This document shows, in pieces, positions 31,734 through 45,130 of a stretch of 64,000 nucleotides of DNA (positions within the stretch are counted from its first letter, which is position 1; the number at the start of each line of letters is the position of its first letter). The position numbers were made by a program, and so were the translations under genes. The notes beneath the pieces are model-generated. The model worked only from the letters and a program-made list of their open reading frames with translations, did no database searches and was not told the DNA's origin. This DNA comes from Porphyra umbilicalis (taxonomy: Eukaryota > Rhodophyta > Bangiophyceae > Bangiales > Bangiaceae). The stretch spans positions 248,001 to 312,000 of the forward strand of contig KV918792.1 in the NCBI GenBank assembly GCA_002049455.2. Reading direction: 5' to 3'.

Positions 31734-34700
31734 TAGTGACGGTCCGCCCCGCCTCTGGGAGGGATATTAAAGGCAACTTGGTGGCGGACGCGTGGGACAT
31801 CATGAACGAGTCGGCGTTGGCGACCATCCAGATGTCGGTCAATCCGATTTATCTCCTACAGGGACGGCGGTCAGTACGGCGAAGGACGCGTGGAACGCGC
31901 TCAAGGACATCTTTGAGGCGCGAGACAACGCACGGCTGCTGCAGCTCATGCACGAGCGGAGCAAACTGAAGAAGTACGGCGACGAGAACATCATCAAGTA
32001 CACGTCGCGCGCCAAGGGCCGCCGCCAAGAACTCGCCATGCTGGGAAACCAGTAAAACAAGAACACACTCGTGCTGCAGATTCTGTCGGGTCTTGCAGCA
32101 GAGTATGACATGATCAAGACCGTCCTGGAGAACGTGGAAGAAACGCGTAACCTTTCCGACGTGAGCGCAAAGCTGCTGACGGCGCAGCAGCGAAAATGTT
32201 GAGGGCGGTCGTCGCCGAAGACTGGCGTCAAGTCGCAAGCATTTGCGGCGTCGGCTGCCATGAATCTGTGACACAAGAAGGCGGTCTTGCACTACTACTG
32301 CGACATGGAAGGGCATATGAAGCGCGACTGCCTCACGAAGAAGGCCGACGACGCCAGGGGCAACAAGAAGCCAAACCGCGGGCGTCGGGATGGTGACGGG
32401 AGCGGTGGTGCACTTCCTCGTGCTGCATTGGCCCACGCCCCGTCCACAGGCCAGGCCGGGGAGCAAGAGACTCCCAAGAGGACCAGTGGGATGTCGACCT
32501 GGGTGCTGGACTCCGGCGCCACCAATCATATGGCCGCCGGGGACCACGGCCTCACCGTACAGATGGCGGAAAGCGGGGCCAAGGTCACTCTAGCCGACGG
32601 TCACGAAGGGTCCATTCAGGGGCACGGATACGTCTCAATGGACGTGGGGGCGGGCGACACCAAGACATGAATGGTCCTCGGAGAGGACAAGCTCGTGCCA
32701 GACCTGACGAACAACCCGTTGTCTGTGCGTGGGGTCGACTGCCGCAACGAAGCGGTGGTGTTCGTCTCAGACGCCTGCTACATCCGCAGCGATGGAGAGG
32801 CGGGTCTCTCAAGCGGGGTGTTAAGCAACGCGTCTGTCATCGGTTCGGTCCACCATTCCGAGACCTACGTGCACAAGGTGACTCCGGTCAAGGCGTCGGC
32901 AAGCGCCGCCTCAACACGCATGAACGGCGAGGTGGAGCTAATTCACTCAAGATCTTCGAGCGCCAAGACGTGCTTATGGAGGAGATCCCAAGCAAGAATA
33001 CCAGTAAGATGTCTGCTTCTGGGTCAACTGCCAGTCGTCGCCTGACGGCGTGGACAGACGGTGACCAGATGGACGGTGAGATGGACATGCTGGACGCGGA
33101 AGTCCTCAACGAAGACGAGTATGCTCCGCAGCAGTCGTCAGAAAGTGACGGCGTGTCGGACAAGGTGGCCGTCCATGACGCGGAAGACGGCGATGATGAT
33201 GACGACAACGAGGACGCGGCGGCTCAAGAGGAGCACCAAGGGCTGCCTGACTCCACGACGGAGAGTTCTGAAGACGGGGCGCAAGAACGCCGGCGGTCGA
33301 AGCCCATGCCGGCACCAAAGGTTACCTGGTGGGAGAGCAAACTGAAGGCATACTTGGCAGAGGTGCCCTTTGCTGACGCTAAGTCTGCCTGGGATCTGAG
33401 TGAGCCACGGACCAATGCGAAGAAGGAGCATGCACGCTCAATCTTGTCGCTATGGAAGGCGGCAGAGAAGGACGAGTACCTGGCGCACGGGAATCTTGTT
33501 ACCTGGTCGAAGATCAAGAACAGCAACAAGCGAAAGGCTGTCAGGACTCGGTACGTGTACGACATCAATCGAGATTCGGAAGGCAACGTGACGAGGTGCA
33601 AGGCGCGCCTGGTCGCCTAAGGCTTCAACCAAGTGCTGGGGCGTGCTCTTGACCAGACGTGAGCGCCAGTGCCTAGCTCGGCAACAACAAGCGCACTCTT
33701 CGCGGTGGATGCGGCCAAGGACTGGGAGGTTTACCACGTGGACGCCAAGACGACGTTCCTCAATGCCAAGATGGACAAAGAGATGTAAGTTAACCTTCCG
33801 GACGGCATTGAGCCGGAGAAGGCACATGACGTCTTTCGTCGTCACCTAGCTTCGGATGAAACAAAGCAGGCGGGGCGCCTGTGAGGCATCAAGCTCGACA
33901 AAGAGCTCAAGGCTATTCGGGCATTCCGGTCCAAGGTGGACTCGTGCCACTACACATGAAGCAACACGGTGCACTGGCTGTTTTAAATCCTCGTTTACGT
34001 GGACGATCTTATTGTTGTGGGCAAGAGCCTCGACGGGGTTCAAGCTGTCAAGAACTCGGTGTCGGCAACGTTCGACGTGCGCGACATGGGGGAGGTCAAG
34101 AACTTCATCGGCATGAAGGTAATGCGAGACCGAGCGGCCAAGATGCTCACCCTGAGCAACCCACGGCATTTTAACGCACTTCTTGAGTAGTTTGAAATGT
34201 CCAAATCCTCGCCCAACAAGACGCTCTTGGTGTCGGTGGCCAAGGGGGCAAAGACGGGGGAGAATCTCTTGCCCGACGGCAACCGATATGCCGAACTTGT
34301 TGGCTCCCTATTCTATCTCTATACAACTACGAGGCCAGACATTGCCTTTTCCGTCAGCATGCTGTCGCGCTACATGGCCTGCCCCGAAGAGGACCACACG
34401 CGCGCGGCCCAGGGGGTGCTTCTGTACCTTCCCGGGGCTACGCGCCTCGCGGTCGCGTACGGCCGCTACAAGCCTCCCCAAGAGTACTTCGACGCCAGCT
34501 GGGCGGAAGACAATGACGTTCGTCGGTCGACGACGGCTGCATCTTCAACCTCAACGGCTGGCCGGTCTCGTGGGCGATCAAGCGCCAGTCGACGGTGGCG
34601 ACGTCGACGGCTGAGGCCGAGTACGTGACCGCCGCGATGGCGACCAAGGAAGCCATTTGGCCCCGCAAGCTTTTATCGGCGCTTAGCGTCGACAGCAGTG

Positions 34701-35000
34701 CCGATTTCATGGGGAAGACACCCAGGCGTGCCTGGCGCTTGTCAACAAGCCCGAGGCAACGGGGCGCACCAAGCACGTGCACATCGTGTACCATATGGTG
34801 CGCGATTACGTGGCCCTCGGCGACGTGACCTTTTACTTCCTGCAGAGCGCTGAGATGCCCGCGGACGGGCTCACCAAGGCGCTGCCGGGGCCGGGATGCA
34901 AGGCCTTTCGTGACGCATCTGGTGTCGCGCCCGACTGGGGCACGGCCGCGCTTCAGCCGAGCCCGGCGTGCTGATGCACGTCGTCACACTGCCCGGCTTT
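31734..35000 (+). mobile_element. Copia fossil, gag to RNase H piece
   Basis: Gag core with KAAWD-like and IKYTSRAK motifs (about 31870-32030), zinc-knuckle-like GHMKRDC (about 32310), aspartic protease DSGATNHM (about 32507), an acidic linker, RT beginning with TWWESKLKAYL-like text (about 33330), VDAKTTFLNA (about 33740), YVDDL (about 33993-34010), and RNase H TAEAEYV (about 34606) to GLTKALPGPG (about 34870). Frames are broken in many places, consistent with the LTR divergence. It is a fossil; no function is expected. Confidence 0.8.
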
Positions 35001-35499
35001 GAGGCGCTGAAGTGCTTGAGCGCATCCGGCTGGGCGGGCCCGGGCGCCGATTTTAAGATTTTGGGTCCGAATGTCACGGCCTGAAAGATCGTTCCGGGAC
35101 CGACACGTGGCGCGGTTGCAACACGTGGCGTCGTTGCAACACGTGCTGTCGGTGCAACACGTGGCGATTGGGCTAAAGTGTTCTGGGCCCTCTTCCGGTG
35201 ATCCCCGGCGGACCGGATGTGGTTGTACGGGCACCCGCCCGGGTCGGGCGTGGTCGGGGCACCTGCCCGGACTTTCTTGGGCCCTATCCGAGGTCAGTTG
35301 AAAATCCCAGTTTTGGAAGCGGTCTGAACGGCTGTAGCCCCGCTGCGAGAACGGTTATTGTGGGGGTGGTGCCCGACTGACCGGATGGGGTCCTACGGGC
35401 AGCAGGGGTCCGGAGGTGCCATTGGCATCCTCGCGGGTCTGCTTTGGCCCCATCGGAGGTCGGTTGAAAAACCGACCTCTGGACATGCGGCTTAAGAGT
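35001..35499. repeat. Tandem repeats between copia and gypsy
   Basis: About 35100-35170 has three to four copies of a GTTGCAACACGTGGCG-like unit. About 35205-35499 holds two diverged copies of a ~180-bp unit (GGTCGGTTGAAAA... and GGTCAGTTGAAAA... landmarks). This belongs to the copia 3' non-coding region or to an older insert. Confidence 0.6.
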
Positions 35500-36146
35500 T
35501 GTAGTACTACGGGGCCCCCTATGCGCCAGAGGGCCACCGCGAAGGCGTCGACGACGACGGGGGACGCGGTCCCCGACGTGGGGTGGCGACGCCAGCGGCG
35601 GTGGTGGCCGACGGGGCGGCGACGCGGGGGTCGGGGCGAGGGGGCGGCCCCGCTGACCGGCTCGGGCCACCCGGAGAGCGTACCCGACCCGCCGCGCACG
35701 GCACGCGGGCCCCGCGGGAGGCCGGATTGGCGCGCCCGAGAGGGCGCTGGCGCGCCCGAGAGGGCGCGGCAGGCGACGGCCCACCGGGCGGCACGCGGCG
35801 GGTGCAGCGCGTTGCGCGCGGGACGGTTTCTCCCCCTCGTCTATAATGATCGCCTCGGGGGACTTGACATGCATGGAGGGAATTATCTGCATTGGTTGGT
35901 GACGGCCCGGGTCAATTCTTATTTGGGGAAATTGGGCCCGGGTGACGGTTTCCGCCCTTTTAGGACGAAGGGCGACGACGGTGAGAGGCACCGTCGTCGC
36001 CGGCAAGTAAACCGTGTCTCGATGTCTTGGCGTTTCGATCGGCCCGACTTCCCGGACCTCGAGTCCCATAGCGGGTGTCGCGCGAGCGGCTAACATGGCG
36101 GTAACTTCCCTCCTCTCGAGGTAACCCCCTAGATTGTGGTACTACA
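35500..36146 (+). repeat. Gypsy 5' LTR
   Basis: Begins TGTAGTACTAC and ends GTGGTACTACA, so its tips form an inverted repeat. Same length as the 3' LTR. Confidence 0.9.
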
Positions 36147-36294
36147 TTTGGCGCTCCGGGTGAGACCCGCTGTACGCACGCCGTGCCTGTCGCGGATCGA
36201 CACCTCTTTCGGTACCAAGAGTCGGAGGACCCTCGTTGGTTGTATTGCGGTGCGGTGACGAAGAACATCCTATCGATACGCGGGCCCCGCTTTC

Positions 36295-39003
36295 ATGGCT
36301 CGCGGATCTTCCTCATCTTCCCCGCTTGACGGAGGCGCTTCCCCGTTTGAGATGCCCGGCACTAGCCGGGTGACGGACGCGCCACCGGCGGGAGACCCCG
36401 GGGCAACACCGGCCTTGGGCGCCGTGGCCCCCGTTGGGGGTGGAAGGGCGGTCCCGGTTGGCGGCGGCGGTACGGTGGCGGGTGAGTCGAACTTTCCGCC
36501 CGAGGACCCCGGCCGCACGCCGAACACCGGGGCTCGTCCTCCTCCCGGCGCGGGACGGACTTCCACGCTGATGGAGCCCCAGGCAGGGGGTGCGGGGGTT
36601 CTCACTTCCCTCCTGGACGGGCAGCACCTGGAAGGGGCGCCGCCCTTTGGCCCTCCCCGCGTGGACGCGGTGGGCAGTTCATCAGGAACCTTAGTTGGAG
36701 GGACCCCCGCGGGCCGGGGGCCGCGTCGACCAATGGACGCGCTGTCGCTGGAGGGGGACGAGCGGCAGCGCCGGGAATTACAGCGAGCGTTCGGGGTCAC
36801 TCCGAAAGATGTGGCCCGGGCCCGGTGTCAGAGGACCACCCGGGACCACTGGTCACTGGACGCGCCGTCTGGGGCGGGCGGGTCGGGGACCAGCCTGCAG
36901 GGGGTCGGCGGAGCCGCGTCTCCAGCACCACTTCGGGCGGCGGCCGACCCCGGGCACCTGCGGCACTTGGCTCAGGTGTTCCTCGAAGCCGCGGAGGAGG
37001 CCTCGACCGCGGCATCGGACGGGACCCCGGTCCCAGGGCGAGGCGCGGCCGTGGCCCTGGCCTTTGCGGCGGCCCAGGGCACTTCCCCTGGGACCTCGAG
37101 CGCGGGCGGACCGGCACCCCCGGAACCCGGGTCAGGCACGTCCGGGGAGCGCCCCCGGACGGGGGGCGCTACCCGTAAGGGGACTGCCTTGACGGTGACT
37201 GCCTCGCCGGCCGCGCGCCCTGCGCGGCCGCGGTCCCGGAGGGGCGCCGAGCGTCGACACCCGAAGGCGGTTCCCACTAAGGGCCACCGACGGCGTCGGC
37301 CCGCCCGACGGGTGCCGTCACCCCCATCGTCGGGGCCCCCCTCGTCGACCGAGGGTGACGAGAGTCCGTCGAGCTTGTCCTCCTCCTCCAGTGGGGCGAA
37401 GTCGACGGACAGCAGCGACGGCTCGACCTCGTCCTCCGCCACCGGCAGTGACCCCGGGGCAACACGCCGCCGACGGCGGGCACGGGCGGCCGACAAGCGG
37501 CCACACCGGGCCCTAGTACAAGAGGCGCTGCGCGCCTTCCGGCGGGAGCAGCGGGAGGACACGGTGGTCGACCCCCGCTTCAAGGAGCTCCTGTCGCCGG
37601 AACGGTACCGGCTCGCACAGCGAGAAGGCCGCCTACAACTCCCGCAAGGCAATTCCATCCGCGGCATCCGCGCGGACGTCAAGGCCTTGATGCACACCTC
37701 GCGGCAGTTTGCGGGCGACACCCCGTTGGGGTTGGTGGCGTTCCTTTGGAACCTCCAGACGGAATGCGACGGCAGCGGGCTGAACGAGGGTACGGCAGTG
37801 ACACTGCTGCAGTACTTCGTTACGAGCGAGGTGCTCGGGGTGCTCCAGCGTGCCAAGGACACCCACGCCTCGCGGCAGCTCACGTACAAACGCGCGTTCC
37901 ACGCCCTGCTTAACGAGTACCTCGACGGGGACGACCAGGTGGACCACCTCCAGTCCCTCATGCAAGCATTCCAAGAGAAGAGGGAAGACGAGCACGAGTT
38001 TGTGAACCGCATCCTCGATGCTAACCTTGCCTTCAGCTCGGTCCTTCAAGAGGCCGAGCTGAAGAGGATCCTACTCAAAGGCGTTGGACGGGAAGTCCGG
38101 GCCCTGGGGCGGAACTTCAACACCCAGGGCCAGACCTTCCCCAAGCTGCGCAAGTTCCTTGCCAAGACGGGAGCAGCCACCCGGGAGGCCCGGGGGGTCA
38201 AGCTCCAGGCCAAGCCCAAAGGGAGCACCTCCTGGTCGGTCGGCGGCGAAGAACGGGAGCCCCGTCGGATCCGGCCGGCGGCATCCGTCGCCCTCCCGGT
38301 GGGAGCCGCCTCGGCCGCGGCATCTCTGTCCGTCACGGACTACGGTACTAAGGCGGAGCGGTCCGAGTGGGCCGCGGTGATGGCCGCACCGGGGACGCCC
38401 GTTGCGGACGGGCCTCCGGGCGACGTCCAGGTATTACCGGTGGAAAGTCTGCCGCACGCGTAGGGCTGGCAACAGCAGCCCGCGTGGGGCGGGCGCCCGG
38501 AGTTGTACCCCGTTCACACGGGGGAGGGGCGCGGGCGCGGTACCCTGGCGCCGGGCACCCCGGTGCCTCCACGGGCGGGAACCGTCTTCCCGCACTCGGA
38601 TCGCCCCCCGCGGTTTCCCCGCAGCGGGGCACCTCCACCGCGTGGAGGCGGACGGAGCGGGGCACCCGAGGCGGGGCCCTCGGCCCGTCGGCGGGAAGCC
38701 TGCTCGTTCTGTGACAACCTGGGGCCTTGGGTGTGGGAGTGCCCTGCCCATTCTCCAGAGGTGCGGGCCCACGGACGCGCGCTGCGCGAGGCAGTCGCGG
38801 CACACCGCAACGGGCGTGGACCAGCGCTGCCGGCACCCCTGCCCCTGGGCGCGGGACCGCCGGTTTTACCGGTACCGCCGGCCGGCGCCAGCAATGGGGC
38901 CGTCCCGCCGGGCACGGCTGCTTTCGTCCACGCCGTGGAAACGGATGACCGGGCGTACCCGGACGCAGCAGGCGACGAGGGGGAGAGTTCCTCCGAGGAG
39001 TGA
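36295..39003 (+). mobile_element. Gypsy gag region
   Basis: ATG 36295. Long Gly/Pro/Ser-rich N part, a basic Arg-rich stretch (about 37200-37520), and a helical capsid-like part (about 37560-38200) with GDTPLGLVAFLWNLQ-like text. Then a Gly/Arg-rich nucleocapsid-like segment with a Cys cluster (CSFCDNLGPWVWEC, about 38704-38745). The layout matches gag of chromoviruses. It is part of a fossil retroelement. Confidence 0.7.
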
Positions 39004-39545
39004 ACCGCGGGCGCCGACGGCGCGGGTCACGGGGACGGCCGCGCCTGCCACGCCCAGGGAAACAAGTAAGGGGCAGCCCCCTTAGTGGGCTGCATACGGA
39101 CGTCGTCCGTCTCAAGGCACACCGGCACTGCTACATCACGGCGACCCGCATGCGCCAGGTTCGCAAGCGGCGGGCCTCAGCGGGATTCGCGCCAGCGCCC
39201 GCCTTCTGTCCCCGCATCCTCGCGCAGCCCGGGGCTGTCAGCCACGCGAAGGCAGACATGCCGGACCGCCGCCCCGTCGCAGCGACGCCGGTGGCCACCG
39301 AGGCCGTCCCTCCGTCACCGCCGGTCGCCGCTTCGGTCCTGGCCCTTGGCCACTCCGACTCCCGGCCGTGGGGTGGCAGGGATGGCATCCCGGCGGACTG
39401 ACCCGCCAACGGGGCGCGCACCGGGCTAGGGCTCCGGCGGCGCCTCGCGGGACGCGCTCGGCTCGAGCCTGCCCGCTTTCGTCGCCACGCCACCGCCGTC
39501 AAGGACACCACGCACGCGGCGGGCACCCCGTCCGGGGGCGGGGAA

Positions 39546-40382
39546 GTGCTGCTTTTCAGTTTGCACAACTACCGCATCGTGGCCTCGCTGGGGCTGGACA
39601 AGCTGTCCCTCCGCGCGTTCGGCGTCGTTGTCGACATGGGGGCGGGCCCCAACTTGATCCGCCGGAACGCCCTCGCCCCTGACTGGCTCCGCCAGGTGGT
39701 CACCTCCACGGAGGAGGAACAGGTACGTCTACGAGACGCCAACAACGCGCGGTTACGCACTAGCGGTACCGTCCCGCTGTGGCTCCAGACGGGCGCACGG
39801 ATCGTCCCGGTTCCCTTCCTTGTCGTCGACGACATGTCGGTCCCAGTCCTTTTTGGCTGCGAGTTCATCCACGACAACGCCCAAGCCATCCTGCCTCAGG
39901 ATCAGTCCATCCGTTGGACGGACGGGTCCGTCACGGCGATCCTACGGGGGCCGTTGGACGATGGTGACCGCTCGATGGGCGTCTCCTGCTTTCTCCGCGC
40001 GACGCACAAGACGCGGATTCCGCCGTCGGCGGCCATGGTCGTCTGGGTGCGGACTATGTGGGGGGGCCTGGGCAAGGTGTTTGGCGCCTCGCGCCTCTTC
40101 ACGATGCATGGAGTTACCATCGCCAACGGCGTGCACGATATTGTGCCGGGGCTACCTTTCCCGGTCATCGTGACCAACTTTGGCGCGCGCGAGGTCATCC
40201 TCCGGCAGAGGGCCAACGTCGGCTACGTCGAGCTGCTGACGAGGGGCGTCGTGCAGGTGCCCCCCGGGGCACGCCCCGGTGCACCGCCCGCCCCGGCCTT
40301 CACGCCGGCCACGGCTGCCGAGGGCGTCGTGGCGGCGGTGTCAAGCAGGGGCTTTGGAATCGGGCACTTTTCGTTGCATTAG
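39546..40382 (+). mobile_element. Gypsy aspartic protease region
   Basis: Retropepsin-like segment: VVVDMGAGPNLI (the DTGA-like catalytic turn, about 39625-39660) followed by VLFGCEFIHDN. It lies between gag and RT as usual for Ty3/gypsy. The frame ends where the AT-rich insert begins. Confidence 0.65.
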
Positions 40383-41630
40383 TATAGAATCCAAATCACC
40401 TCACATGCCCTCTGGATTGAGTATTTGACGAGGTCATATATCCAAAATCAGATCTTGCTGGGACGGACAGAGTCAGAATCAATGTTATAGTCGGATATTC
40501 AATTAGTACGATTTTGGATATAATCAGGATAGGCAAAATGATTATATTCTCTTGGATGATGGATCTAGAAGAAGACTAAAATAGAAACGAAATGAAATGA
40601 AAAGAGACATCTCTCCAGGTACAGTGCATTCTCGTTATAACGTCCACGGATACAAGAGACTTGAGCGAAACAAAACCGAAGTTGGCGTAGATCATATGCG
40701 CGCTGGGTCACGAATTGAGGCGCCAGATGCTGTTCAAAAGCCATGGCTTCTGGAGCGGACCGCCTCTGGCAGTTCCAAATTTGGTGGTGCGGGGCCTGGT
40801 GGTGTGGGACAGTTCGGCTCCATATCAGACAATGTGAGGACAGAGTGAGCCGACAGGTAACGGTCTCAGGATTCTGACCGAAAAAGGCGCTGGGGCTGTG
40901 GGGGATGTTGCCAGATAACTCATTATGATCGTGAAAACGCCCTTCACGGTCCAATCGCACGCGATAAGACTGAAAGGAAGCCTTGAAAGCCGAGCCGCCG
41001 CAGCATAGTTCGAAGGCTTCAAATCTCTTCAGCGAATAGGATACAAGCGACTTTAAACTTCAATCTGGCAGGTTTATGTGAATCAGGGTGGACGCTATAA
41101 CGAGAATGCACTGTACAGTCTTACATGTGATTTAAATACGCGTGTCTCTTCACATGCCTTTGTCACGATGAACCGCCGTCAAGTACCATTAGGTTGTTGG
41201 AACTGATTTCGATGGTGCAGCGGTCCTCCTCAGTATTGATCGTTGGAACTCTCGTGTGCTCACCCGGGGGTGCCCGTTCGGAATCTCGCTCGTGCCGTTC
41301 ACAACAAGGCAAGCGGTTTCAGACACGAGACAGAACCGTTTGGGAATTTTCCGACAAGATCGCCGCTTGGCACTGCCAGATGATGGCGGTTGAACAGGGT
41401 GGGGAGGCATCCCCACGCGCCAGCACTGCGGCGGAGAATATGTGAGCCGGATCAGGCAAGGTGGAAATTCGATTCAGATTCTATTGTATCCGGCGTTTGA
41501 AGAGTCATTCAGGCTCAGTATATCCGGCGGTAAAGGAACAGAGTACGATATGGATACGCAGCTGCGGCATACATTATGGATTATTACGAGTATAATTTGC
41601 GGATATGTCTGGCTCTACTTTATCCACCTC
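40383..41630. mobile_element. AT-rich insert inside the gypsy element
   Basis: About 1.25 kb of much lower GC than its surroundings interrupts the gypsy internal region. It contains a complete pogo-type MITE (40622-41113). It also contains bases 40487-40535 that resemble 9050-9095, so the outer part is a dispersed repeat too. Its own ends could not be defined. Confidence 0.6.
40622..41113. mobile_element. pogo/Tigger-type MITE
   Basis: A 492-bp element with 26-bp inverted repeats CAGTGCATTCTCGTTATAAC... (25 of 26 match) and TA duplications at 40620-40621 and 41114-41115. CAGT...CTCGTTATAACG ends are typical of the pogo/Tigger group. No transposase inside. It is nested in the AT-rich insert in the gypsy element. 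Confidence 0.85.
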
Positions 41631-41639
41631 AGGCCCTGG

Positions 41640-44600
41640 TGTCAAGCACCCGAGACGACCCCGCGCCGGGGCGGAGCCTGGACCCGGCGACGGCCGCGGG
41701 CAGTGGGCCTGCGATCCCCGCGCGACCCCGGGACCCGGGCGAAGAAGGCGCCGTGGCGGCCGCAGCGCCGCCCGCGTCCCCCCTGAAAGTGGAGGACGTG
41801 GACCTACCGGACGTCGACCCGGCGCTGCACACCCGGATCCGCCGCATGCTGGACCAGCACAAGGCAATGTGGACTGGCCAGGCGCTCGGCGTCATCAAAG
41901 CCACCCAGCACCGCATCGACCTCAACGCCGGCGCCCGGCCCGTCCGCTTCGCGCCGCGCCGCGCGGGGCACACGGCGCGGGAGGCCGAGACGGCCGAGGT
42001 CAAGCGGCAGCCGGAGGCGGACGTCATGCAACCGACGTCGTCGGAATGGGGCTTTCCGGTAGTGCTCGTCCCGAAGAAGGATGGCACCCTCCGCTTCTGC
42101 GTCGATTATCGACTTCTGAACGTCGTCACCAAGAAGGACTCGTACCCGCTGCCCCGGAGGGACGAGTGCATCGACAGCCTCGGCGAGGCGACCATCTTCT
42201 CGACATTGGATTGCAACGCCGGCTACTGGCAGGTTGCCATCGCGCCCGAAGATCGGGAGAAGACGGCTTTTGTGTGCCACGAGGGCGCGTACCAGTACAA
42301 ACGGATGCCGCTCGGCCTAACAAACGCCCCGGCGACGTTCCAGCGGGCGCTGGACATCATCCTCTCCGGAGTGAAGTGGCAAAGCTGCCTCATCTACCTC
42401 GACGATGTCATCGTGTACTCCAAGACGGAGGAGGAACATGTCGGCCATTTCGACCGCGTTCTGCGCCTGCTTCGCGACGCGGCAGTGACACTCCGCCTGC
42501 CCAAGTGCCGGTTCTTTCGTAAGACCGCGGAATACCTCGGGCACGAAATCAAGCCGGGCCGGCTCGGCGTGATGGACGCGCACACGCGCGCCCTGCGCGA
42601 GGCGCGCTTCCCCATGACCCGCACGCCAGTACGGAGCTTCGTGGGGATGTGCAACGTCTTCCGCCGGTTCGTGCCGAACCTCGCAAGGATGGCTGCGCCA
42701 TTGACGGACCTCATCGGGTCCACGGCCCCTGTCCTAGTGCCCCCCGCCACGCCATTGCAGCAGCAGGCGTTCGACCGGCTCAAGAAGGCCCTCACGACCC
42801 CGCCGGTCCTCGCACTCCCGCAGCGCGGGCGGAAGTACGTCCTCGACGTGGACGCCTGCGGGACGCAAGTGGGCGCCGCCCTGCTGAAAGAGCAGGACGA
42901 CGGGAAGTTCCAGCCGGTCGCGTATATCAGCCGGCGGCTGGCAACGAGCGCGCTCCCCTACGGGGTCACGGAGAAGGAGTGCCTGGCAGTCGTCTGGGCG
43001 TAGCTCAAGCTCCGCCCCTACCTCGTGGGTGACCGTTTTCTCGTGCGCACGGACCACGACTGCCTGCGGTGGATCCTCAACATCGAGGGTTCGGGGAATC
43101 CCGGCCTGGCACGCTGGCGCCTTCGCCGAAGCGAGTTGGAGTTCGACGTCGCCTACAAGCCGGGGGTGACGCACTACATGTCCGACAGCATCTCCCGCCT
43201 GGAGTCCGGGGCCGGCGACGAGATCGCGTTCGACGACGCGGTCCCCGTCTTTGCCCTGCGGGCCAACACGGTCCGGGGGCTCGACGCCGCCAACTACTTT
43301 GGCGGCCCTACGGTCCTTGGCATGAACCGCGACGCGGTGCTCTCGGCCCAAGCCGGCGACGGGTACTGCAAAGAGATCTTGAAGGCCCTGAACGACGGGC
43401 GGCGCATCCCGTTCTTCGAGGACCCGGATGGGCTCCTCCGGCGACGCGCGGCACCCGATGGCGCCCACCAGGTGGTGGTCCCAACCTCCTTGCTGGAGCG
43501 GGTCCTCCACCTGGAGCACGACGCGACCCTCGCCGGACACCCCGGGGAGTCTCACAAGTATGCGGCGATGCGGCGGTACTACTACTGGGTGGGGATGGCG
43601 GCCGACGTCGTCTCCTACGAGAGGAAATGCGACAGCTGTGTCCGGCAGCGCGTGCGCCCTCTGGCGCGGCGCTCGCCCCTCACTCTGTTCCCCGCCACCA
43701 CGCTCTTCCAGGACATTGCTGTGGACCTTTACGGGCCCCTCGAGCGGACGGCCGCCGGCCACCGGTTCATCCTGGAGATCACCGATCGGTTCACCAAGCT
43801 GGTGCGCGCCATCCCGATGGACGGTACGTCGGCTGTGGACTGCGCCTCGGTCGTCCTGGACTACTGGGTGGGCGCTTATGGTCCGCCGGACCGGCTACTC
43901 TCGGACGGGGGACCCCAGTTCACCAGCCACTTCTGGGGCAAGGTTTGCAACCTGCTCTCCATCGAGCCTAAGGTGACGTCGCCGTCACACCCGCAGACGA
44001 ACGGGCAGACGGAGCGGTTCAACCGCACGATGCATCCAATCCTGAACCACTACGTCGCGGAGCATCCACGGTCCTCGGACCGACTCCTTGGGGCCTTGTA
44101 GCTGGCGTACAACAGCCGCCCCCACCGTAGCACCGGGGATGCCCCGCTGGAACTGGTCAACCCCATGGGGGTCTCCAGCTGGGCATTCAAGGACATCCCC
44201 AAGTGCGGGGCGTACCCCATTCCGGCGCAACACGGCACCGCCGCCGAGAAGCGGGCCCAAGCCGCCCACCTTACCCGCCTCGTTCAGCTCATTCCGCAGA
44301 TGCGGGCAACGCTCAAGGCGACGCAGGGGCGCTATAAGCGCGACCACGACAAGCGCCTCGCGCTGCGCGCCGAGAAGCTCACCTTGGGGGGCTGCGCGTG
44401 GCTGCGCGACCACGCCAAAGAGGAGGGTGCCGGCGGCAAGTTGACACACGGCGCCCGCGGACCGTATCGCGTGGTCTACACGGACGGCCCGACGGTCCTC
44501 CTGGACGTGGACGGGGAGCATCGCCGTGAGAACGTCGCGCACGTCGTCCGCGCCTCGGGCACGGCCGCCGAGTCCCCTGCCCAACACCCCGCGTTGCGGG

Positions 44601-44911
44601 CAGCGCGCTCCCTCGTCGAGGCGAAGGCCGACGGCCAGCGGTACGGCGTGGACCGCATCGCGGACCACGCGACGCTGACCGACGGCACCCTCCGGGTCCA
44701 AGTCTACTGGACCGGATACCCGCAGCTCACCTGGATGGACGCCGCGGACGTCCCGCACGAGACGCTGCGCGTGTACCTGCGCCGCGCCGCGCGCTTAGGG
44801 CTGCCCCACACTTCCGCCGACCCGCCGCCGGCGGTCCCGCAAGACGCGGCTCTTGACGGCGGCGCCGCCTCGAGCGGCGCCGCGGCGCCGCCCCCGGCCA
44901 TCCGTGCCTGA
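41640..44911 (+). mobile_element. Gypsy pol region (RT, RNase H, integrase, chromodomain-like)
   Basis: RT motifs WGFPVVLVPKKDGTLRFC (about 42046), DCNAGYWQ (about 42211) and YLDDV (about 42397). RNase H LDVDACGTQVGA (about 42844). Integrase zinc motif with HLEHDATLAGHPG and CDSCVRQR (about 43508-43650), core DLYGPL, LSDGGPQF and HPQTNGQTERFN (about 43726-44025). A tail with VYWTGYPQLTWMDAADV (about 44701) recalls a chromodomain, which in this clade directs insertion to marked chromatin. This order defines a chromovirus. Confidence 0.85.
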
Positions 44912-45130
44912 CCACTTGGGTCGGCGCGGCGGCCGGGCGCGGCGGGGGGGGGGGGTGGGGTTTTTCGGGGTTTTGGGGCCTTGAAGCCGTCGCGGGGGGG
45001 GGAATGCGGACCAGCGGCCAAGGAATGGCGGGGCCACGACGGGCAGCGGACACTAAGGGTACGAAGAGCAAGCCCGCGGCTTTATTCCACGGCGGACGAC
45101 GACCTAACGCCGTCGAACTAAGCGCCACAC

